Below are positions 61,175-64,000 of a stretch of DNA of 64,000 nt, in pieces (position 1 is the stretch's first letter; every line of letters starts with the position of its first letter). Under the pieces are notes generated by a model. That model did no database searches, had not been told where the DNA came from, and saw only the letters and a list, made by a program, of their open reading frames with translations. This DNA is from Chryseomicrobium aureum (GTDB lineage: Bacteria; Bacillota; Bacilli; Bacillales_A; Planococcaceae): NCBI RefSeq assembly GCF_016909155.1, contig NZ_JAFBFG010000001.1, positions 62,001 through 126,000 of the forward strand, written 5' to 3'. A program made the translations under genes and the position numbers.

Positions 61175-61604
61175 AATCGATTTCTTTTATCATCGTTTTG
61201 TGGGGAATACCGGCATCCATAAATTCTGGAGATGAAATGGTATAGTGGCGTTTTTCATAGAAAGGAATCGCAGAAGTCTGAGAGTTCAACTTTAACTGAC
61301 GGCACCCTTGCAATTTCGCTTCTTTTTCAATTTCATCCATTAGCGAATTCCCGATATGTTTCCCGCGATAGTCTGGCAATACGCATATGCGTTCAACTTT
61401 CGCGATAGCATCTGGTAATAAACGAAATCTACCTGCACCTATAGGGCGCAATTCATCATAAGCCACAAAATGAACAGCACTGTCTTCGAACTCATCTACT
61501 TCTAAATCCGGCGGAACAGCTTGCTCTTCGATAAAAACTGTTCTACGCACAGAAAGTGCATCTTCATAGTGTTTTTTTGACTGAACTTTGTGAGCAACAA
61601 TCAT
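61173..61604 (-). CDS. yjcF: GNAT-family N-acetyltransferase (YjcF-like)
   Basis: A 143-residue GNAT protein with the acetyl-CoA-binding motif VERICVLPDYRGKHIGNSLMDEIEKEA (about residues 69-95) and the N-terminal SVRRTVFIEEQAV typical of the YjcF subgroup. The substrate is unknown. It follows yjcG by three bases on the - strand, making an operon yjcH-yjcG-yjcF. Confidence 0.87.
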   Translation of the reverse strand: MIVAHKVQSKKHYEDALSVRRTVFIEEQAVPPDLEVDEFEDSAVHFVAYDELRPIGAGRFRLLPDAIAKVERICVLPDYRGKHIGNSLMDEIEKEAKLQGCRQLKLNSQTSAIPFYEKRHYTISSPEFMDAGIPHKTMIKEID

Positions 61605-61607
61605 GAA

Positions 61608-62120
61608 TTATTCTCCACTTAAGCGGAAAGTTTCGTGAACCGTCCAAGAACCATCATCCAATTGATACAACAAATGAATTCGATCAATGACTTCTTCAAA
61701 CTTTGCACCAATCATTTTAAGTTGTGGATAGATATCGTCATGTTCACTAGACGTCATTTTTTGAGCAATTGTAATATGAGGCACAAAAGCATATTGCTCA
61801 GAATCTTGGTAGTCCACTTCCGTTAATTTCTTATGCAACGATACTAATTCTTCCGTTGGTTCCACTTTGAAATAGATGGCGTTGGTTACAGGAGCGAAAG
61901 AGCTGATACCCGTAGTATTTAATTTAAATGGTTTTTGAGAAGCAGCCACCTTAGCCACTTTAGCTGCAATTGTTTTAATTTCTTGATCATCTGCTTCAAA
62001 TACGCCTTTTAAAGTCATATGCGGTGTGATCAACGCATAATGTGGGTCATATCGCTTTCGATATGAATTCGCAAAATCTTGAACTGCTTTTGATGGAAAT
62101 GCAACGATACCGAATTTCAT
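61608..62120 (-). CDS. yjcG: 2H phosphoesterase-like protein YjcG
   Basis: A 170-residue member of the 2'-5' RNA ligase/2H phosphoesterase superfamily. The two H-x-T signatures are PHMTLKG (about 38-44) and PHITIAQ (about 117-123). The physiological substrate is unknown. The start at 62120 follows GGAGGGATCGACT on the - strand. Confidence 0.9.
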   Translation of the reverse strand: MKFGIVAFPSKAVQDFANSYRKRYDPHYALITPHMTLKGVFEADDQEIKTIAAKVAKVAASQKPFKLNTTGISSFAPVTNAIYFKVEPTEELVSLHKKLTEVDYQDSEQYAFVPHITIAQKMTSSEHDDIYPQLKMIGAKFEEVIDRIHLLYQLDDGSWTVHETFRLSGE

Positions 62121-62173
62121 AGTCGATCCCTCCATATCTTATGGTTCTTTTATTAGTATACCAAATAATTTGT

Positions 62174-62893
62174 CTATTTCGTATAATTCATCAAGATTGC
62201 CCGATTCATATCTTTTTGCCATGTCTTCCATGTATGTCCACCAGATTGTTCTTCATAACGATAGGTGAATCCTTTGTCTTCAAATAGTGTTGATAATTCG
62301 CGGTTGTCTTCTAAAAAGTTCTTTTCGACACCATCACCTGTAGCAACAGCTGTTTCATCAAGACCGATTACATGATCAATGCTGAAATGAGTCGCCGAAG
62401 TATTTTTCACAGTTTCTAAAACAGCATCGTTTACATAAGGAGAGTGCAGAATTACTTTTCCGAATGTATGGGGATATGAACATGCCGTCATTAAGGAGAC
62501 CGTTGCTGCTAATGAATCACCAATTAATCCTCTACCCATGCCAATTTGATAGGTTGGAAACTGTTCATCCAAATAAGGTACAAGCTCCTGTGCCAGAAAT
62601 CTCATGTAAGCTTTGTTTTGATCACCATTTGGATGGTATTTCGACCGTCGATCTTTTACGTTTTCATAAGGAACGCCTACAACAATCAAGTTTTCAATTT
62701 CTTCTTCATGCAATAATTCATCGACTACACGAGAAATACGGCCTAGCTGAAAGTAATCTTTCCCGTCTGAAGCTATCAATAGTGAATATTTATATAAAGG
62801 TGAATAAGTAGCTGGAAGATAGACTAGTAGCGACACTTCTTGTTGGAGTGCTTCGCTATATAGTGATCTTTCTTCGATTTTTCCTCTTTCCAT
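62174..62893 (-). CDS. yjcH: Esterase-family alpha/beta hydrolase YjcH
   Basis: A 239-residue esterase of the enterochelin-esterase/Fes-like type. The nucleophile elbow is in GLIGDSLAATVS (Ser about 117) and the catalytic His in SGGHTWKTW near the C-terminus; GVPYENVKDRRSKYHPNG is family-typical. Substrate is not known. The start at 62893 follows GGAGTGAGACG. First gene of the yjcH-yjcG-yjcF operon. Confidence 0.88.
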   Translation of the reverse strand: MERGKIEERSLYSEALQQEVSLLVYLPATYSPLYKYSLLIASDGKDYFQLGRISRVVDELLHEEEIENLIVVGVPYENVKDRRSKYHPNGDQNKAYMRFLAQELVPYLDEQFPTYQIGMGRGLIGDSLAATVSLMTACSYPHTFGKVILHSPYVNDAVLETVKNTSATHFSIDHVIGLDETAVATGDGVEKNFLEDNRELSTLFEDKGFTYRYEEQSGGHTWKTWQKDMNRAILMNYTK

Positions 62894-62980
62894 CGTCTCA
62901 CTCCATTCGTACGTTGTATTCAAATTGTATCAAATCCTCACAAAATAGTATAATGGATGAACAATTAGGAGGTTAGAATT

Positions 62981-63571
62981 ATGGATTCAAATTCACAACG
63001 CACACGTGTCCATTCCGACACGGTCTACCAAGCAACGAAAGATGCATTAAATCGTCGAGGCGTGACAATTGAGGATATTGCGAAAATCGTCTATGAAATG
63101 CAACTCCCATATAATGATGGATTTACTATGGAACACTGCGAAGAATCGGTCAAATCGGTTTTAAAAAAGCGTGAAATGCAACATGCCATTTTAGTAGGGA
63201 TTGAATTGGACGAACTAGCGGAAAAGAAAATGTTGTCTGAACCGCTACAATCAATCGTCGAAAGCGATGAAGGGTTGTTTGGAGTAGATGAAACGATTGC
63301 TCTAGGTTCTGTCTTCACATACGGAAGTATCGCTGTAACGACTTTCGGCCATTTGGATAAAAATAAAATTGGAATCATCTCTCAGCTTGATACAAAAGCA
63401 GGGGAGCAAGTTCACACATTTTTAGACGATTTAGCAGCAGGTGTAGCAGCAAGCGCGGCTTCTCGAATTGCACATAGAACGCGTGATCTTGAGGAACAAA
63501 ATGAGACGTTCCGTGATATCACACCAGAAGAGACAGCGCCAGAATCAAAAATTGATGGGGCTACAACTTAG
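62981..63571 (+). CDS. Phosphatidylglycerophosphatase A-family protein (YutG-like)
   Basis: A 196-residue PgpA-domain protein: GVTIEDIAKIVYEMQLPYNDGFTMEHCEESVKSVLKKREMQHAILVGIELDELAEKK matches the YutG type of Bacillales, lacking the membrane helices of E. coli PgpA. The catalytic role toward phosphatidylglycerophosphate is unproven for this subtype. ATTAGGAGGTTAG precedes the ATG. Five bases after its stop, the 172-bp tandem repeats begin. Confidence 0.87.
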   Translation: MDSNSQRTRVHSDTVYQATKDALNRRGVTIEDIAKIVYEMQLPYNDGFTMEHCEESVKSVLKKREMQHAILVGIELDELAEKKMLSEPLQSIVESDEGLFGVDETIALGSVFTYGSIAVTTFGHLDKNKIGIISQLDTKAGEQVHTFLDDLAAGVAASAASRIAHRTRDLEEQNETFRDITPEETAPESKIDGATT

Positions 63572-63575
63572 ATTT

Positions 63576-63919
63576 AGATGTGGAGCCGACTGTTCAGAAA
63601 TAGTGCAAAGTGAGACGTTGAGCTCCACTACGGGGCTGCTTTCCGTGGGCGCTGCGAGAGCTTCCTCGTCGCGGGCTCCTGCGGGATCTCACGACAGACT
63701 GGAATCCCACTGGAGTCAACCCCTCCATTCCACTCAACTTTACTTTAAGATGTGGAGCCGACTGTTCAGAAATAGTGTAAAGTGAGACGTTGAGCTCCAC
63801 TACGGGGCTGCTTTCCGTGGGCGCTGCGAGAGCTTCCTCGTCGCGGGCTCCTGCGGGATCTCACGACAGACTGGAATCCCACTGGAGTCAACCCCTTCAT
63901 TCCTCTCAACTTTACTTTT
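63576..63919 (+). repeat. Tandem pair of 172-bp A-type dispersed repeats
   Basis: Two units of exactly 172 bases (63576-63747 and 63748-63919), each AGATGTGGAGCCGACTGTTC to CAACTTTACTTT, differ at only a few bases (for example GTGCAAAG vs GTGTAAAG, CCCTCCATTCC vs CCCTTCATTCC). Both contain the 93-base core GGGGCTGCTTTCC to GTCAACCCC. A diverged third head (AGATATGGAGAGCGCAACTC) follows at 63920. The near identity implies recent duplication. Open frames across it (63468-63785 and the reverse strand) are not genes. Confidence 0.93.
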
Positions 63920-63955
63920 AGATATGGAGAGCGCAACTCTATAGTAAACCTAGAT

Positions 63956-63993
63956 AAAAGGAGTTTCTCAAAATTCGAGAAACTCCTTTTTTG
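63956..63993 (+). terminator. Terminator downstream of the YutG-like gene and the repeats
   Basis: AAAAGGAGTTTCTC (63956-63969) pairs with GAGAAACTCCTTTT (63977-63990), extending into a T run. Confidence 0.92.
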
Positions 63994-64000
63994 GATGTAA

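Noticed and set aside
63468-63800. Open reading frames across the 63.6-kb repeats on both strands as genes
   Set aside because: They arise from the GC-rich repeat units, lack ribosome sites, and similar frames appear in other repeat copies.

Overview
The window is chromosomal core DNA of a low-G+C Gram-positive bacterium. The protein families and gene neighbourhoods (ilv-leu, secA-prfB, ftsEX-minJ, addBA, yitS/U/W, fabHF, opp, spx-mecA-coiA-pepF-spxH, yjbI-K-L-relQ-nadK, yjcF-G-H) are those of Bacillales. Together with the dispersed 3'-UTR repeats they suggest a Planococcaceae-type organism; the family assignment is inference. A ctpB remnant where B. subtilis has intact ctpB hints at loss of at least one sporulation-linked function.

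Layout. 1-9.3 kb: branched-chain amino acid operon, ilvD (cut by the window edge), a T-box leader with an apparent isoleucine specifier, then ilvB-ilvH-ilvC-leuA-leuB-leuC-leuD with overlapping or tightly spaced genes. 9.4-15 kb: ribosome hibernation factor, SecA, RF2 (programmed +1 frameshift), a YitT-family protein and a lipoprotein cytochrome c. 15.5-22.7 kb: ftsE-ftsX, an M23 coiled-coil hydrolase, a membrane protein/TlpA pair, the ctpB remnant, minJ, csbA, a VTT-domain protein and signal peptidase I. 22.8-38 kb: addB-addA, DUF418, YisK and YisL, an amylase-like probable pseudoenzyme, DegV, YitU, YitW and a ClpB without N domain behind a CtsR operator. 38.4-49.9 kb: DUF2929, fabH-fabF behind a FapR-like operator, oppDFBCA, trpS with a Trp T-box, and a secreted DUF4015 protein. 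50-60.7 kb: spx, mecA, coiA, pepF, the small RNA RoxS/RsaE with a Rex-type box, spxH, truncated globin, CYTH protein, yjbL, relQ, nadK, an RluD-family synthase and mgtE. 60.7-64 kb: repeats, yjcF-G-H and a YutG/PgpA-like gene.

How the parts work together. The first third is dominated by branched-chain amino acid synthesis under tRNA-sensing control, then secretion, translation and division. The 50-60 kb block is a redox and proteostasis hub: Spx, the Spx-degradation adaptor SpxH, the ClpC adaptor MecA, the alarmone synthetase RelQ, NAD kinase and the NADH-linked sRNA RoxS lie within about 8 kb. ClpB adds a CtsR-type heat-shock output.

Most unusual material: (1) a modular repeat family whose units begin AGATGTGGAG and which, with a related core, lies between stop codons and terminators at four loci, including a 172-bp tandem duplication; (2) RoxS between pepF and spxH; (3) the ctpB remnant; (4) N-domain-less ClpB; (5) a membrane-anchored amylase fold lacking catalytic residues; (6) a four-copy 21-nt periodic repeat. 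No convincing wholly new multi-gene system was seen; no CRISPR array, insertion sequence, rRNA or tRNA gene was recognised.
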